From assembly GCF_030813005.1 (NCBI RefSeq), contig NZ_JAUSTU010000001.1:1-64000 (forward strand): DNA of 64,000 bases. The letters are read 5' to 3'. The position numbers and the translations under genes are program-made. This document shows, piece after piece, positions 1-8,225 of this stretch. The notes below the pieces were generated by a model, which saw nothing but the letters and a program-made list of their open reading frames with translations, had not been told where the DNA came from and searched no databases. Source of the DNA: Robertmurraya andreesenii. Lineage in GTDB: Bacteria > Bacillota > Bacilli > Bacillales > Cytobacillaceae. Position 1 is the first letter of the stretch; the number at the start of each line of letters is the position of its first letter.

Positions 1-95
1 TTGAGTTATCTTTCTGAGATGAGGACGATGGACGAAGTAAAACTTAATAGAGGAGTATATACTTAATTTGGCTCAGTAGCTCAGTCGGTAGAGCA
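1..95 (+). repeat. First copy of a 95-bp direct repeat carrying a truncated tRNA-Phe 5' end
   Basis: Bases 1-95 recur without visible difference at 148-242, a period of 147 bp. The unit is 69 bp of leader followed by the first 26 nt of tRNA-Phe. In this copy the tRNA sequence stops after nucleotide 26 (position 95) and continues into about 52 bp unrelated to tRNA, which contain a CGATGA...TCATCG inverted repeat and the motif CGAGTTGCTTC. The window starts inside the unit, so more copies may lie upstream. Confidence 0.9.
70..95 (+). pseudogene. Truncated tRNA-Phe (acceptor 5' strand and D arm only)
   Basis: Identical to the first 26 nt of the intact tRNA-Phe at 217. The anticodon arm, T arm and 3' acceptor strand are absent, so it cannot form a tRNA. 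It is the displaced half created by the 147-bp duplication. Confidence 0.85.
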
Positions 96-147
96 CGATG
101 AATAAGCTTCTGAGAAATAGCATCCAGCGTACTCATCGAGTTGCTTC

Positions 148-242
148 TTGAGTTATCTTTCTGAGATGAGGACGATGGACGAAGTAAAACTTAATAGAGG
201 AGTATATACTTAATTTGGCTCAGTAGCTCAGTCGGTAGAGCA
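148..242 (+). repeat. Second copy of the 95-bp direct repeat, leading into intact tRNA-Phe
   Basis: Matches bases 1-95. Here the tRNA sequence continues into the complete tRNA-Phe. Confidence 0.9.
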
Positions 243-289
243 ATGGACTGAAAATCCATGTGTCGGCGGTTCGATTCCGTCCTGAGCCA
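217..289 (+). tRNA. tRNA-Phe (anticodon GAA)
   Basis: The acceptor GGCTCAG pairs with CTGAGCC and the discriminator is A289. The anticodon loop reads CTGAAAA, giving anticodon GAA. The T arm is canonical (GGTTCGATTCC). No CCA is encoded, so it must be added after transcription. Confidence 0.97.
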
Positions 290-330
290 TCTTTTTATTT
301 CAGGCTTAGGCCTTTTTCTTTTCTCAATAT

Positions 331-407
331 GGCGGTTGTGGCGAAGAGGTTAACGCATCGGATTGTGGCTCCGACACTCGTGGGTTCGATTCCCATCAAT
401 CGCCCCA
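331..407 (+). tRNA. tRNA-His (anticodon GTG)
   Basis: The extra 5' G (G-1, position 331) faces C404, as in bacterial tRNA-His. The acceptor is GCGGTTG with CAATCGC and the anticodon loop contains GTG. CCA is encoded at 405-407. Confidence 0.97.
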
Positions 408-434
408 ATTTCAATCAAATAGCATGAAGATTGT

Positions 435-465
435 GCGGGTGTAGTTTAATGGTAAAACCACAGCC
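435..465 (+). pseudogene. Truncated tRNA-Gly (5' 31 nt)
   Basis: Identical to the first 31 nt of the intact tRNA-Gly at 599, covering acceptor 5' strand, D arm and 5' anticodon stem. It then diverges into 133 bp of other sequence containing CGAGTTGCCTC, which echoes the insert next to the truncated tRNA-Phe. The repeat spans roughly 430-465 and 594-629, a period of 164 bp. Confidence 0.85.
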
Positions 466-598
466 ACGAGCGAAACATCTATGAATTATCTGCGAGTTGC
501 CTCGACGCATCCATCATCCCTGATTTAGCTTTCAGAGGAAGAGGCATGATAAGGCCAATATTCGTAAGCAGAACATAATAATACTACAATACAATTGT

Positions 599-669
599 GC
601 GGGTGTAGTTTAATGGTAAAACCACAGCCTTCCAAGCTGTTGTCGTGGGTTCGATTCCCATCACCCGCT
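599..669 (+). tRNA. tRNA-Gly (anticodon TCC)
   Basis: The acceptor GCGGGTG pairs with CACCCGC, the discriminator is T669 and the anticodon loop CTTCCAA gives TCC. The T arm is canonical. CCA is not encoded. Confidence 0.97.
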
Positions 670-675
670 TACATC

Positions 676-713
676 AAAAAAAGTAAAGCTGTTTTTTCAG
701 CTTTACTTTTTTT
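676..713 (+). terminator. Rho-independent terminator of the tRNA cluster
   Basis: A 16-bp A/T-capped stem (core AGTAAAGCTG with CAGCTTTACT) is followed by a T run, immediately after tRNA-Gly. Confidence 0.9.
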
Positions 714-867
714 GTGGTCTTTTTCACCTATTCAAAAGTTCAATTTTTAGTCATAAAGAATTATAAAAAAACGAAAGGAATTTTTAATAGGCATGTAGAA
801 CTAGTAATGTTGAAGGATATCTCAACAAAATAGTTTGTAACAACTTAAGATAAAGGAGTTGTCAGAT

Positions 868-1254
868 GTGGAAAACCAATTAAAAATTCTGATTTGTGAT
901 GATTCAGTTTTAATAAGAAAGAAGCTGAGAAGCACATTAGAGAAATGCAAATGTGAGGAAATCTATGAAGCGGAAAATGGTATTGTCGCGGTGGAGGTAG
1001 CCAAGGAAAAGAATCCCGACTTAATCTTCATGGATATCGTGATGCCCGAAAAAGATGGAATTGAAGCACTAGAAGAAATTATGAATCACAACCCGAAGGC
1101 CAAAGTCGTCATGGCATCATCTGCTGGAACAAAAGATCATCTCAAGAAAGCACTTGAAAAAGGTGCATATGATTTTATCCAGAAACCAATCTCTCTTGAA
1201 GCAATCACAAATATCATCGAAAAGATTCTCAAGGAGGGAAGCGTCAATGTTTAG
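868..1254 (+). CDS. CheY-like single-domain response regulator
   Basis: A 128-residue receiver domain with no output domain. Visible features are the acidic pair near the N terminus (ICDDS), the phosphoacceptor Asp56 in FMDIVMPEKDG, and the conserved Lys in IQKPIS. A TTG lies directly against the AAGGAG ribosome site (853-858), which is too close to use; the GTG at 868 is 9 nt downstream and is preferred. It overlaps the next gene by 8 nt, so the two are very probably translated together. The family signals by binding a partner when phosphorylated. The adjacent CheX-like protein is the obvious partner and could be its phosphatase. No histidine kinase is adjacent, so the phosphate donor is unknown. 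Confidence 0.9.
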   Translation: MENQLKILICDDSVLIRKKLRSTLEKCKCEEIYEAENGIVAVEVAKEKNPDLIFMDIVMPEKDGIEALEEIMNHNPKAKVVMASSAGTKDHLKKALEKGAYDFIQKPISLEAITNIIEKILKEGSVNV

Positions 1255-2167
1255 TCAATTTTTTGGCCATTATTTATTAAATCAAGGACTACTTTCGAGG
1301 GAACAACTAACAGACGCACTGGAATTCCAGCAGTCGGTTCATGTGAAATTTGGTGTGATCGCTGTTGATGAAGGATTTCTTACACCCGAACAGGTTGAAA
1401 AGGTTCACGAAATGCAGAAGCAGATCGATAAGCGCTTTGGTGAAATTGCGGTTGAACTAGGCTATCTAACTGATGATCAAGTGGAAGCGATGCTTTCTGT
1501 TCAAAAACAAAATCATTTGCTTTTGGCCCAAGCCCTTGTTGATCGTGGATATATGTCCATTGAGGAATTCTCCAACGCATTAAACCATTATAAAAGGGAT
1601 TTCAGCTTGTCCGATGATAAATTTGAAGCTATTAAGCGTGGAGATATTGATGCACTTGTAACGAATATTCTTGATCATAAGGAATCGAATACAATCGAGA
1701 AGTACGGAAATTATTTGACTCTTTTTGCGAAGAATATGATCCGCTTCATTGATGATCAAGTCTATTTAGAGGTATGTGACCACAAGCAAAACGAAGGCAA
1801 TTGGCTGGTACACCAGGATATTGTGGGAGAAGCACCATTATTTACGGCCATTTCTGCACAAGAAGATGTCTTCCTTTACATTGCATCTGCGTACGCAGAG
1901 GAAGAATTAACAGAGGTGGATGAATTAGCTAAGGCATCCGTCAGTGAGTTTTTAAATTTACATAATGGAATTTACTTAGTCAATATGTCCAACGAAGGTA
2001 TAGAGCTAAACATGAATCCGCAGGAAGTAGTTGAATCGGCAAAGGTTAATGGGGAAGGATTACTCGTCACCGTTCACACCTCAAAGGGCAAGTTTGACCT
2101 ATTCCTTTCCACTCAGCCATCCACGGTCTTGATCGAAAAAGGTGAGGATAGTCAACAGCTTGTTTAA
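1247..2167 (+). CDS. MshEN-like repeat protein with a CheX-like C-terminal domain
   Basis: This 306-residue protein starts at ATG 1247, behind AAGGAGG. Residues about 1-115 hold three similar helical units of the form GxLLxxxGYLTxxQVxxAL, resembling the MshEN/GspE N-terminal fold known to bind cyclic di-GMP in some ATPases. Residues about 135-290 resemble the CheX/CheC-type phosphatase fold, with FLNLHNGIYLVNMSNEG near the middle. No ATPase domain is present, so this is not a pilus motor. The 8-nt overlap with the CheY-like gene suggests a receiver-phosphatase pair, possibly gated by a nucleotide second messenger. The domain calls are by pattern only. A domain search should confirm or reject the CheX part, which is the less certain of the two. 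Confidence 0.65.
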   Translation: MFSQFFGHYLLNQGLLSREQLTDALEFQQSVHVKFGVIAVDEGFLTPEQVEKVHEMQKQIDKRFGEIAVELGYLTDDQVEAMLSVQKQNHLLLAQALVDRGYMSIEEFSNALNHYKRDFSLSDDKFEAIKRGDIDALVTNILDHKESNTIEKYGNYLTLFAKNMIRFIDDQVYLEVCDHKQNEGNWLVHQDIVGEAPLFTAISAQEDVFLYIASAYAEEELTEVDELAKASVSEFLNLHNGIYLVNMSNEGIELNMNPQEVVESAKVNGEGLLVTVHTSKGKFDLFLSTQPSTVLIEKGEDSQQLV

Positions 2168-2365
2168 TAGATAAAGGCTGTTTTCGAACGGATTGTGGTT
2201 CTGGAATGTCCTTAATACCGGCCATTCCGTTTCATACTAGGCGTGCGATACGCATAGTTTGAGTAGTACTTTTCTCCGCTGTTTCAACAGATAGACAGCA
2301 TAAACAACTGTATTGTCTAATAATTTTTTATTCAAAAGCAACAATGTTTGAGAAAAGAGCCTAGA

Positions 2366-2395
2366 TAAAAAAGGTTGCTCGGAATCGAGTAGCCT
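2366..2395 (-). terminator. Terminator of the reverse-strand small ORF
   Basis: On the minus strand, AGGCTACTCG and CGAGCAACCT form an imperfect stem around a 4-nt loop followed by TTTTTT. It lies just beyond the stop codon of the 38-residue ORF. Confidence 0.6.
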
Positions 2396-2403
2396 CTTTT
2401 GTT

Positions 2404-2520
2404 TCACAAATCCTGAGTGACCTCCAATAACCAATCAATTTCAACATTACTAAGCATGAGATCCTGAACATCCTCATCTAGATCAACTGTTGCTTCAAGC
2501 AGCTTATCAATATCTGTCAT
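2404..2520 (-). CDS. Small acidic protein, 38 residues, unknown
   Basis: The ORF begins MTDIDKLLEATVDL and ends EIDWLLEVTQDL. ATG at 2520 is preceded by AAGGAG with 7 nt spacing, and a hairpin with a T run follows the stop. It is strongly acidic with alternating hydrophobic residues, so it could form amphipathic helices. There is no signal peptide or membrane segment. I do not recognise a family. A good ribosome site and its own terminator make it more credible than a chance ORF, but conservation is unknown. Confidence 0.55.
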   Translation of the reverse strand: MTDIDKLLEATVDLDEDVQDLMLSNVEIDWLLEVTQDL

Positions 2521-2761
2521 TTTTCTTACTCCTTCGATATAGTTATTTAGTTATAGTTCTATTTTACTAAAAAATTGGATATTTGTCAGTGGTTTTTACT
2601 ATAATCATTCGGAGTAATAGTGGAAACTATGGGGGTGTTCTAAAAACTTTTTTAAAATATGACCGAACTATTAACAAACCAAGAAATATTAAAGAAATGA
2701 AGGAATGGGAGTTGATCGAACGAAAAATAAGAATTATGTTATTTCTAGGAGGTGTTGTATT

Positions 2762-3466
2762 TTGAACGTTTTGGTAATAGAGGACAATGAAAGTGTATGC
2801 TCGATGATTGATATGTTCTTCTCAAAGGAAGACATTAATGGTGAATATGTCCATGATGGAATAGAAGGATATAAACGATATAAGGATGGAGATTGGGATT
2901 TACTCATTATTGATTGGATGCTGCCAGGGATGGACGGGGTCTCAATCTGTAGGAAAATTCGATCGGAAGGGGATGCCATTCCGATCATTATGCTAACAGC
3001 AAAGGATAGTGAATCGGATCAGGTGTTAGGTTTGGAAATGGGTGCGGATGATTACGTGACGAAACCTTTCAGCCCGCTTGCACTAATGGCGCGAATTAAG
3101 GCTATTACGAGAAGAGTGAACAGCGGTTCCTTTGAAAAAGTGGAAAAGGGCTTATTGAACACAGAGCATTTCAAAATTAGCAGGGAAAAAAGAGAAGTGT
3201 ATCTAAATGGGGACCCAATCACCAATTTAACTCCTAAAGAATTTGACCTGCTCTACTTTTTTGCCCAGCATCCAAAGCAAGTCTTTACAAGAGAGCAGCT
3301 TCTGGAACGGGTTTGGGGCTATCAATTCTATGGGGACGAGCGAACAGTCGATGTTCATATTAAAAGGCTTAGAAAAAAAGTCGGTACGGAAAATCAACCG
3401 TTTTTCCATACGGTTTGGGGAGTAGGTTATAAGTTCGATGAAACGATCCAAACCATTCAAGATTAA
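2762..3466 (+). CDS. yclJ: OmpR/PhoB-family response regulator, YclJ-like
   Basis: This 234-residue regulator has a receiver domain (about 1-118; acidic pocket IEDNE, phosphoacceptor Asp in IDWMLPGMDG, Lys in VTKPFSP) and a C-terminal winged helix (about 130-230; FTREQLLERVWGYQFYG, RTVDVHIKRLRKK). Overall it closely resembles B. subtilis YclJ, which is induced under oxygen limitation through ResD. The start is TTG 2762, placed 7 nt after AGGAGGTG; longer versions of the frame have no ribosome site. It overlaps the kinase gene by 29 nt. The regulon is not defined by this sequence; htrA downstream is a plausible target by position only. Confidence 0.92.
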   Translation: MNVLVIEDNESVCSMIDMFFSKEDINGEYVHDGIEGYKRYKDGDWDLLIIDWMLPGMDGVSICRKIRSEGDAIPIIMLTAKDSESDQVLGLEMGADDYVTKPFSPLALMARIKAITRRVNSGSFEKVEKGLLNTEHFKISREKREVYLNGDPITNLTPKEFDLLYFFAQHPKQVFTREQLLERVWGYQFYGDERTVDVHIKRLRKKVGTENQPFFHTVWGVGYKFDETIQTIQD

Positions 3467-4868
3467 GTATTTATACCAGCAGCTCATTAGTCATATGAGC
3501 GTTCTTCTAGGCGCATTTCTGATCTTAAGCCTAGTGTTTGCTCATTATGTCGAGGGGCTTGTCTATCAGAATAAAGTAGATGAGCTCGTCTCCTATGGAA
3601 AGGATATTCTCGTAGAAATCACTCGAGGGGATATGGGAGCAAATGAAGTCATTAACCAATATAGTATGGTCTTGAAAGGAAGAAATATTGGCTTTAGTAT
3701 CTTTGATGAACAAGGAAATATTCTTTATCCGAGCGGCAAGTATATCCCTGATTTGAAGCTTGCGGATGAAGTGCTAGAGCAAATTTCTGAAGGTGAACCA
3801 CTCGTCGTCAAGAAAAGGGTGCAGCATTCAAATCAGGATGTCACACTCGTTGCTCTCCCGTATTTCATTAAGGGCCAGCTGATCGGTGGAATTTTTCTAA
3901 CCACCCCCATTAGTGGCTCTAGAGAAATGATCAGTCAAATTAATCAGTATCTCATATTAACGGTCTTCTTCGCCTTTGCCTTGTCCATTCTACCAAGCTG
4001 GTTTTTATCAAAGATTCATGTGAATCGGATTAAAAGGCTGCAGGAGGCCACCTCAATGGTCTCTGCAGGGGACTATTCAGTCAACCTTCCACCATCGGAT
4101 TTTGATGAAATTGGTGAGCTAGCAAAGGATTTCAACCACATGGTGAAAAAACTCAACACGGCGGCAGAAGAAATAGAAAGCCTTGAAAATAGACGGCGAA
4201 ACTTCATGAGTGATGTGTCTCATGAATTGAGGACCCCATTAACGACCATAAGTGGAGTGATTGAGGGCTTAAAAAACAATATGATTGCGGACGAGGAAAA
4301 GGAAAAAGGGATTAATCTGGTCAGTCAGGAAACAAAGCGCTTAATTCGACTAGTGAATGAGAATCTTGATTATGATAAAATCCGTTCGAATCAAATCAAG
4401 CTTAATAAAGAGGACCTTCAATTACTAGAGGTATTTGAGATCATCCAAGAAACCCTTTTCCTTCAGGCATCCGAGAGGAATAACAGAATTGAGATAGAGG
4501 TGGATGAAGAAGTCCATATTTTTGCGGATTATGACAGGTTGATTCAAGTTTTAATCAATATAACGAAGAACAGTATTCAATTCACCGATAATGGTCTCAT
4601 TTGGTTAAAAGGAAAATGGGATCAGGGAGATACGATTATTGAAATTGAAGATACAGGAATCGGAATTGATCCGGCCGAGGTCGAAAAAATATGGCACCGA
4701 TTTTATAAGGCGGAAATTTCGAGAACGAGTAATCCCTATGGTGAATTTGGATTAGGATTATCCATTGTCAAACAGTTGGTTCATCTTCACAGCGGTTCCA
4801 TTGAAGTGTCCAGTGAAAAAGGCAAAGGAACGAAATTTACCATACGGATCCCCTATTCGAAGGATTAG
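3438..4868 (+). CDS. yclK: Sensor histidine kinase, YclK-like
   Basis: This 476-residue kinase pairs with the preceding regulator. There is a TM helix at about 17-40, an extracytoplasmic region to about 165, a second TM at about 168-190, a HAMP domain ending near 245, HisKA with phosphoacceptor His262 in DVSHELRTPL, and a HATPase domain (N box around NITKNSIQFT, G1 DTGIGI, G2 GLGLSIV). The length and layout match B. subtilis YclK. The signal sensed is unknown. The gene is followed directly by a terminator, so htrA is a separate transcription unit. Confidence 0.92.
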   Translation: MKRSKPFKIKYLYQQLISHMSVLLGAFLILSLVFAHYVEGLVYQNKVDELVSYGKDILVEITRGDMGANEVINQYSMVLKGRNIGFSIFDEQGNILYPSGKYIPDLKLADEVLEQISEGEPLVVKKRVQHSNQDVTLVALPYFIKGQLIGGIFLTTPISGSREMISQINQYLILTVFFAFALSILPSWFLSKIHVNRIKRLQEATSMVSAGDYSVNLPPSDFDEIGELAKDFNHMVKKLNTAAEEIESLENRRRNFMSDVSHELRTPLTTISGVIEGLKNNMIADEEKEKGINLVSQETKRLIRLVNENLDYDKIRSNQIKLNKEDLQLLEVFEIIQETLFLQASERNNRIEIEVDEEVHIFADYDRLIQVLINITKNSIQFTDNGLIWLKGKWDQGDTIIEIEDTGIGIDPAEVEKIWHRFYKAEISRTSNPYGEFGLGLSIVKQLVHLHSGSIEVSSEKGKGTKFTIRIPYSKD

Positions 4869-4897
4869 AGCTATTTAAAGTGGCTCTATTTTTTTTT
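4866..4897 (+). terminator. Terminator after yclK
   Basis: TAGAGC and GCTCTA form a short stem followed by a run of nine Ts. It overlaps the yclK stop codon. Confidence 0.8.
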
Positions 4898-5032
4898 CTG
4901 AAAAAAGCTCTCATGACTCATAATTTCATTCTTCTTCTCTATTTTTTCAATTGTTCTTAAGAATTCTGTCATTTTTTGTTCACAAATTATCACTATGATC
5001 AAGACATAAGAATAAAAGAGGAGGAATTATGA

Positions 5033-6280
5033 ATGTCAGACTTAGATAAATTTGAAATGCCAACGAATGAGGATTTACTTCCCAAGAAGAAAAAGGGGAA
5101 AGCAAAGCCAATTGTGAAGAGTGCTCTGTCCACAGTTGCGGCTGGGGTAGTTGGTTCTATGTTAACCTTAGCGATCTTCCCGCAAACCGCTGCCTTTCAA
5201 AAAATGTATGAACCAGTAAATAATCAAGCTGCAACTATTTCTGAAACGTCTACAGCCGATAGTGATTCAGCAGTGGTTGCCACAAAAGCTTCAGTGAAAA
5301 ATACCGATTCTTCCGTTTCAGACATCGTGGAAAGAACGGCAACAGCTATCGTTGGTATCGTCAACATGCAGCAGAACAACAATCGCTTTTCAGGAAGCAT
5401 GGATGCGGTTGAAGCTGGATCAGGCTCTGGTGTCATTTTCAAAAAGACAAATGCTGCAGCGTATGTTGTTACCAATAACCATGTTATTGAGGGGGCCTCA
5501 AAGATTGAAATTTCCCTGCATAACGGTGAGAAAACAACAGCCGAGCTTATTGGCACAGATGCCTTAACAGACCTTGCTGTTCTAAAAATTGACCCAAAAT
5601 ACGCTGATAATGTGTTAGAGTTTGGTGACTCGTCGACCCTAAGAGCAGGTGATCAGGTACTTGCCATCGGAAATCCACTAGGGTTAGAATTTTCTCGTAC
5701 AGTAACACAGGGTATCGTTAGTGCAGTCGATCGAGAAATTTCTGTTTCCACATCTGCTGGGGATTGGGACTTAAATGTCATTCAAACAGATGCCGCCATT
5801 AACCCAGGTAATAGTGGTGGAGCTTTAATTAATATGTCGGGCCAAGTTATTGGAATCAATAGCTTAAAGATCTCCGAAAGTGGAGTGGAAGGCTTAGGCT
5901 TTGCGATTCCAAGTAATGATGTTGTTCCTATTGTGAATGAAATCATCAAGAGCGGACAAATTAGTCGTCCATACTTAGGAGTTAGCTTGGCAAGTGTCGA
6001 GGAAATTCCTCCGTATTATCTCCAGGATACAGCGAAGGATGTACAAAGTGGAGCAATGGTTACCTATGTTGATCCAAACTCAGCTGCCGGAAAGGCTGGC
6101 ATAAAAGCACAGGATATCATTGTCGCTATCAATGACAATGAAGTGAAAACATCCAATGATTTAAGAAAATACCTCTATACTAAAGTTAAGGTTGGGGAAG
6201 ATGTCTCTCTAAAAGTTTATAGTGACAACGGCTATAAAACTGTGAAATTGAAACTATCGAGTAATATAAAAACAAACTAA
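5033..6280 (+). CDS. htrA: HtrA/DegP-like membrane-anchored serine protease
   Basis: A 415-residue S1C protease. The N-terminal cytoplasmic tail is Lys-rich (about 17-30), followed by one TM anchor (about 31-53), a trypsin-like domain and a C-terminal PDZ domain (about 310-410). The catalytic triad is visible: His150 (TNNHVIEG), Asp180 (LTDLAVL) and Ser261 (NPGNSGGA). The family degrades or refolds damaged proteins at the outer face of the membrane. ATG 5033 follows AGAGGAGG. In B. subtilis htrA and htrB answer to CssRS; here the neighbouring two-component pair is YclJK-like instead, so control by CssRS versus YclJK is open. It is flanked by terminators on both sides and is monocistronic. Confidence 0.93.
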   Translation: MSDLDKFEMPTNEDLLPKKKKGKAKPIVKSALSTVAAGVVGSMLTLAIFPQTAAFQKMYEPVNNQAATISETSTADSDSAVVATKASVKNTDSSVSDIVERTATAIVGIVNMQQNNNRFSGSMDAVEAGSGSGVIFKKTNAAAYVVTNNHVIEGASKIEISLHNGEKTTAELIGTDALTDLAVLKIDPKYADNVLEFGDSSTLRAGDQVLAIGNPLGLEFSRTVTQGIVSAVDREISVSTSAGDWDLNVIQTDAAINPGNSGGALINMSGQVIGINSLKISESGVEGLGFAIPSNDVVPIVNEIIKSGQISRPYLGVSLASVEEIPPYYLQDTAKDVQSGAMVTYVDPNSAAGKAGIKAQDIIVAINDNEVKTSNDLRKYLYTKVKVGEDVSLKVYSDNGYKTVKLKLSSNIKTN

Positions 6281-6324
6281 AAATGATGAAGGGAGGCGGT
6301 ATTGCTTCCCTTCATCATTTTTTT
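6281..6324 (+). terminator. Strong terminator after htrA
   Basis: AAATGATGAAGGGAG pairs with CTTCCCTTCATCATTT and is followed by T residues, directly after the stop codon. Confidence 0.95.
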
Positions 6325-6342
6325 ACCTATACTTATTAAAGA

Positions 6343-6377
6343 AAAATTCCTGCGAATCGATTCGCAGGAATTTTTTT
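6343..6377 (-). terminator. Terminator for the convergent CBS-domain gene (bidirectional)
   Basis: A perfect 28-nt palindrome around TCGA (arms AATTCCTGCGAA and TTCGCAGGAATT) is bordered by A and T runs on both sides, so it can stop transcription from either direction. Confidence 0.93.
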
Positions 6378-6390
6378 AGATATATCTATA

Positions 6391-7743
6391 TCAAACTACA
6401 GAAGAATTCGTCAAGGGTAAGTCCTGAATGGGCTTCTTATGAAATTCTTCTTCGTTTTTTGTTACTTCGATATACTTTATATGATGCTCCTCCATTTCTA
6501 TAATTTTGAATGAATAGGAGCCAAAAATAATGGAGTCACCTTCGCGGGCCTCAAAATTCTCTGTTAATATCCAGCCCCCAATGGTATCGACATCCTCATC
6601 GTTAATATCGAGCCCAAGTAAATCGTTGACTTCACTAACCAAAACCTTGGAATCAAAAATATAGTGATCGTCATTAAGCTTTCTTATTTCGGAAACCTCA
6701 TCCATGTCGAACTCATCGCGGATATCACCGACGATTTCTTCAATAATATCCTCAACTGTCACAAGACCAGAGGTCCCACCGTACTCATCCATAAGGATAG
6801 CCATATGAATACGCTCTTTCTGCATTTTAATCAACAGGTCTCCGATTGGAACCGTATCAATCACACGAATAATTGGACGAATATAGGAGTCCAATGTTTG
6901 CGAAGCAATCTCAGGATGGCTTAATAAATCTGCCATCACTTCCTTAAGATTAATCAATCCGATAATATGGTCTTTATCCCCATCAATGACTGGATAACGT
7001 GTGAATTTCTCCACATACATAACCTCAAGAAAAGTCTTGATTGTATCGTCCTTTGACAAAGACACGATTTCTGTACGAGGCACCATGATTTCCTTTGCAA
7101 TTCGATCATCAAATTCAAAGATTTTATTTACATACTTAAACTCTGATTGGTTAATTTCACCACTTTTATAACTTTCGGACAAGATTAGTCGAAGCTCTTC
7201 CTCAGAATGTGCTTCTTCACCCTCTTTTGCCGGCTTTAAGCCAAACCATCCAACAATTGTCCGGGCTGATCCGTTTAAGGCCCAAATAAATGGGTAGAAT
7301 ATGCGATAGAACCAAATGAGTGGGCGCGCAACGAGAAGCGTAATCATCTCTGCTTTGCGAATGGCAACGGTCTTTGGTGCAAGCTCTCCCACTACGACAT
7401 GAAGAAAGGTAATGGACAAGAACGCTATCGCAACGGAAACACTGTGAGACAATGTTGGAGAAATATTAAGCTCCTTAAATAGTGGTTTTAACAATTCCGC
7501 TATTGCGGGTTCCCCTAACCAACCTATTCCTAGAGCAGTTACGGTTATCCCGAGCTGGCAAGCCGATAAGTATTCATCAAGATGAGTAATAATCTTTTTG
7601 GCGGCAATTGCACTCTTGCTACCTTCTTCGATTAATTGTTCCACTCTTGAACTTCTTATCCGAATGATCGCAAATTCTGAAGCGACAAAAAATGCCGTTA
7701 AAGCAATCAAAATGGCTAATAAAACCAAGTTAAATATGTCCAA
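6391..7743 (-). CDS. CNNM/CBS-domain CorC-HlyC family transporter (MpfA/YhdP-like)
   Basis: A 450-residue membrane protein. Residues 1-200 form a CNNM-type transmembrane domain (FFVASEFAIIRIR near the N terminus, FLHVVVGELAPKTVAI about 120-135). A CBS pair follows at about 215-345 (IMVPRTEIV, DEYGGTSGLVTVEDIIEEI), then a CorC_HlyC domain (about 360-435). Members of this family in B. subtilis, such as MpfA (YhdP), export magnesium; older annotations call them hemolysins. By resemblance this is nearest YhdP, but paralogues exist and I cannot separate them by eye. It is downstream of a MerR-type regulator gene, on the same strand with a 63-bp gap, so co-transcription is likely. Confidence 0.85.
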   Translation of the reverse strand: MDIFNLVLLAILIALTAFFVASEFAIIRIRSSRVEQLIEEGSKSAIAAKKIITHLDEYLSACQLGITVTALGIGWLGEPAIAELLKPLFKELNISPTLSHSVSVAIAFLSITFLHVVVGELAPKTVAIRKAEMITLLVARPLIWFYRIFYPFIWALNGSARTIVGWFGLKPAKEGEEAHSEEELRLILSESYKSGEINQSEFKYVNKIFEFDDRIAKEIMVPRTEIVSLSKDDTIKTFLEVMYVEKFTRYPVIDGDKDHIIGLINLKEVMADLLSHPEIASQTLDSYIRPIIRVIDTVPIGDLLIKMQKERIHMAILMDEYGGTSGLVTVEDIIEEIVGDIRDEFDMDEVSEIRKLNDDHYIFDSKVLVSEVNDLLGLDINDEDVDTIGGWILTENFEAREGDSIIFGSYSFKIIEMEEHHIKYIEVTKNEEEFHKKPIQDLPLTNSSVV

Positions 7744-7806
7744 ATAAGTTTCCTTATCTCGTTATACGAGAAAGGAGTCACCTCCCAATAATCTCAAAAA
7801 TAAATT

Positions 7807-8225
7807 TTAATATTTTAATCCGGAAAGGGACCTGATTAACATTTTTCCTTCCGTATTCAGCAAATTGGCTAAGCGTTCTGCCTGTCGGTCATCAAGATTT
7901 TCAAACAAAGGGACAAGGACGTCTAGGTCATTTTGTAGCTGTTTCATTTGCTGAGTAATGGCTTGGATATGTTTCTTAATCTCCCCTTCTTGTACTTCAT
8001 CTTGCTTCTTCATTTCAAGCTTTCTCTTAATCTCATCCAATGGAATATGCAGGTTCTTGCATTGTTCAATAAACTTCAGATCTTCCAAAGCTTGATACGA
8101 ATAAATTCTATAATTTGATTTTGAACGTTGCGCTCTCAAGAGCCCAATACTTGTATAGTAATCAATCGTTCTTTTTGATACATTTGCTAAGCTTGCTAGT
8201 TCGCCAATTCGATAGACAGCCCCAT
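7807..8225 (-). CDS. MerR-family regulator with an apparent frameshift at its start
   Basis: The reading frame encodes a MerR-type winged helix (YRIGELASLANVSKRTIDYY) followed by an antiparallel coiled-coil dimer helix, about 137 residues in all. There is no Cys-rich metal site at the C terminus. The frame is open to 8229 yet contains no ATG/GTG/TTG before 8139, which would delete most of the HTH. A good site (AGGTGA, then ATG at 8225) sits in the neighbouring frame just before a run of four G residues on the minus strand, 8223-8220. One more G would join that ATG to the HTH frame. So this is a sequencing or assembly error, a real frameshift mutation, or slippage-dependent expression. Downstream is the CBS-domain transporter gene. 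Confidence 0.7.

Noticed and set aside
1..669. Prophage or integrative element attachment sites at the tRNAs
   Set aside because: The displaced fragments are 5' halves and the inserts are only about 120-130 bp, with no integrase in the window; reported as a repeat phenomenon instead.
2583..2765. 60-residue plus-strand ORF before yclJ
   Set aside because: There is no ribosome site at its start and it runs through the yclJ promoter and ribosome-site region.
2762..4868. CssRS, because htrA is next door
   Set aside because: Both proteins resemble YclJ and YclK much more closely (receiver start, linker and winged-helix segments), so proximity to htrA is not enough.
6391..7743. Hemolysin
   Set aside because: The name comes from old HlyC-type annotation. 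CNNM, CBS and CorC domains point to metal ion transport.
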